From: an uncultured Moraxellaceae bacterium
GTDB lineage: Bacteria; Pseudomonadota; Gammaproteobacteria; Pseudomonadales; Moraxellaceae
NCBI GenBank assembly: GCA_937928295.1
Contig: CALEYY010000296.1
Span: 1-8,014, forward strand
DNA: 8,014 nt
Direction of reading: 5' to 3'
The first letter of the stretch is position 1. The number at the start of each line of letters is the position of its first letter. This document shows, in pieces, positions 7,157-8,014 of this stretch. The notes below the pieces were generated by a model. It searched no databases, had not been told where the DNA came from, and saw nothing but the letters and a program-made list of their open reading frames with translations. The position numbers were made by a program, and so were the translations under genes.

Positions 7157-7306
7157 CTAACAGCAGAATCCGAGCGCTGACAGCAGCGGATACAACGGGT
7201 CATCGGCGCTGGCGTGAACCCGATGCGCGGGGAATTCGCGACGGATCGGGTAGTGCTTGCGCAAGAGGTCGAACGCTTGCGCCGGATCGGCGTCGTGAAG
7301 GCTGGC
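7157..7306 (-). CDS. C-terminal fragment of an unidentified protein
   Basis: An open minus-strand frame ends at TAG (7159-7157), 56 bases before the symporter start. It gives 49 residues that read like a natural protein end, including DPAQAFDLLRKHYPI and DDPLYPLLSALGF. Third positions are about three quarters G or C by hand count, like the genes to the left. I do not recognise the family. It is cut on its 5' side where glmM-like sequence begins on the other strand; the frame stays open only to a stop at 7328-7330. The position suggests a gene upstream of and co-directional with the symporter. A chance open frame remains possible. Confidence 0.4.
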   Translation of the reverse strand, partial: ASLHDADPAQAFDLLRKHYPIRREFPAHRVHASADDPLYPLLSALGFCC

Positions 7307-7441
7307 GCGCAGGCGGGCATCGTCATTTCAGCCTCGCACAACCCTTACTATGATAACGGCATTAAGTTTTTTTCCAGCCAAGGCGCCAAGCTACCCGATG
7401 AGGTGGAGTATGCGATTGAAGCGGAACTGGCGAAGGGTTAA
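7307..7441 (+). pseudogene. glmM: Internal fragment of phosphoglucosamine mutase (glmM)
   Basis: About 44 codons match the catalytic loop region of GlmM, which converts glucosamine-6-phosphate to glucosamine-1-phosphate for cell-wall precursors. Seen: AQAGIVISASHNPYYDNGIK, containing the phosphoserine loop SASHNP, then KLPDEVEYAIEAELAK, in the same order as the family at roughly residues 90-135 of about 445. Both the N-terminal part and everything after the AELAK segment are missing. An ATG at 7214 is in frame, but the residues it would add (MNPMRGEFATDRVV and onward) do not resemble GlmM and lie opposite the unidentified minus-strand fragment. A TAA at 7439 closes the frame. It cannot make a working enzyme. 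It is either a junction fragment or a relic. Confidence 0.85.
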
Positions 7442-7534
7442 ACGAAGCCAGGCATGGGCGTTGATAAGAGCAACCCATCAAGGGGGATTTCTGAAGACGC
7501 CCTGCATCAATTTTTGCTGCGGAATGTCAGATGA
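7442..7534 (+). other. Short open frame, possible C-terminal end of an upstream gene
   Basis: After the TAA that closes the glmM-like frame, the same frame runs for 30 codons to TGA (7532-7534). That stop overlaps the ATG of the DUF1178 gene as ATGA. The tail ISEDALHQFLLRNVR looks protein-like, and an ATGA overlap is typical of co-transcribed genes. It could therefore be the genuine 3' end of the gene normally upstream of the DUF1178 gene. I do not recognise it, and thirty codons are too few to exclude chance. Confidence 0.25.
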
Positions 7535-8010
7535 TTATTCTTGATCTTCTGTGTGGCAACGGGCATCGTTTCGAGGGCTGGTTTGCTTCTAGCGATGCTT
7601 TTCGTGATCAGCAAGCGCGTCAGTTAGTGCAATGCACTTATTGCCAAACATCTTCGGTAACTCAGTTGCCTTCAGCGCCGTATGTCCGGCGTGGTGGGGC
7701 GGCTATAACGCAGGATCGCAATATCTCGGAGGCTGCTGATACCAAAGGAGTAACAGCAGCAGCACTGACGCAATTTACGCAACCAGAAGCAGAAGCCGCG
7801 CAAAAACTTTTTCAGACCTTGGCAATGATGGCTCGCCAGGCGGAAAATGTCGGCGATCGTTTGCCGGAAGAGGCGCCATTGAAACGATGTGTCCAGTTCC
7901 ACCCAAGGCGGATTGAAGGGTGCCATCTCCTTCTTCGTCCACGACTGCGTTTCTGCGGGCGTAGAAGGGAACTGCTGCGAGGAGGGCAATTCGAGCGTGA
8001 CCGGACGTAG
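7531..8010 (+). CDS. DUF1178 family protein with replaced C-terminus
   Basis: The first 115 residues match the DUF1178 family (PF06676), small proteobacterial proteins of unknown function with a zinc-ribbon-like N-terminus. Seen: LLCGNGHRFEGWFASSDAF (6-24) with C8 and H12, a CTYC pair (C35, C38), the LPSAP turn (46-50), a variable middle, and the conserved ENVGDRLPEEA (105-115, usually followed by a basic IHYGE-like block). After residue 115 (base 7875) the expected conserved block is absent. It is replaced by an arginine-rich stretch to TAG at 8008-8010 that looks out of frame. The ATG has only GGA (7521-7523) as a ribosome-binding site. Third positions are about 44% G/C by hand count, far below the left-hand genes, so this segment comes from a different genome or a different compositional region. 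Confidence 0.8.
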   Translation: MIILDLLCGNGHRFEGWFASSDAFRDQQARQLVQCTYCQTSSVTQLPSAPYVRRGGAAITQDRNISEAADTKGVTAAALTQFTQPEAEAAQKLFQTLAMMARQAENVGDRLPEEAPLKRCVQFHPRRIEGCHLLLRPRLRFCGRRRELLRGGQFERDRT

Positions 8011-8014
8011 CGGG
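7876..8014. other. Unassigned tail after the DUF1178 break
   Basis: These 139 bases do not continue DUF1178. The most protein-like readings are on the minus strand, including a frame containing SWTKKEMAPFNPPWVELD, with about 70% G/C at third positions by hand count. Other minus and plus frames are also open, and none matches a family I recognise. No inverted repeat marking an insertion-sequence end is visible at 7876. Confidence 0.3.

Noticed and set aside
6165..7160. Plus-strand open frame of 331 codons opposite the symporter
   Set aside because: Composition is dominated by D/H/G/E repeats produced by reading hydrophobic codons backwards. The minus strand has a full symporter.
7672..7989. 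Minus-strand open frame of 105 codons opposite the DUF1178 gene
   Set aside because: Its second half is antisense to clear DUF1178 sequence. Only the part right of 7876 could belong to a real gene, and that is listed as the unassigned tail.

Overview
This is an ordinary chromosomal stretch, about 60% GC, from a proteobacterium and most likely a gammaproteobacterium. That placement rests on the gene set: a PbpG-type endopeptidase, a YgfB/YecA-family (UPF0149) protein beside recQ, an H-type BolA, and TrhO. No mobile element, CRISPR array, tRNA or rRNA is visible, and I found no convincing undescribed system. The notable signals concern sequence integrity and small-scale regulatory architecture.

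Layout. Bases 1-16 are the end of an Illumina sequencing adapter, so the window starts at a contig edge. Bases 17-203 are the 3' end of a pbpG-like gene (+). A YgjP-type metallopeptidase (190-819) and RecQ helicase (835-2676) form a minus-strand pair. Divergent from recQ is a UPF0149 protein (2742-3308, +). It converges on a minus-strand bolA-trhO operon (4565 down to 3338), and a strong hairpin lies between the two. A membrane fatty acid desaturase (4703-5659, +) diverges from bolA behind an AT-rich leader. It converges on a sodium:solute symporter (5688-7100, -).

Right end. From about 7157 the window becomes a patchwork: the C-terminus of an unidentified minus-strand protein, a roughly 44-codon piece of glmM around its catalytic serine loop, a short open frame, a DUF1178 gene whose conserved sequence stops abruptly near 7875, and 139 unassigned bases. 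The DUF1178 part has about 44% G/C at third codon positions by hand count, against roughly three quarters in the genes to the left. Together with the retained adapter, this makes a chimeric assembly or amplification junction more likely than a natural gene arrangement. An old recombination scar remains possible.

How the genes work together. Most are housekeeping functions: wall remodelling, DNA repair and recombination, tRNA wobble-uridine modification, iron-sulfur/stress regulation, membrane lipid unsaturation and solute uptake. The only tight functional coupling visible is bolA-trhO, which overlap by 8 bases. recQ and the metallopeptidase are 15 bases apart and probably share a transcript.
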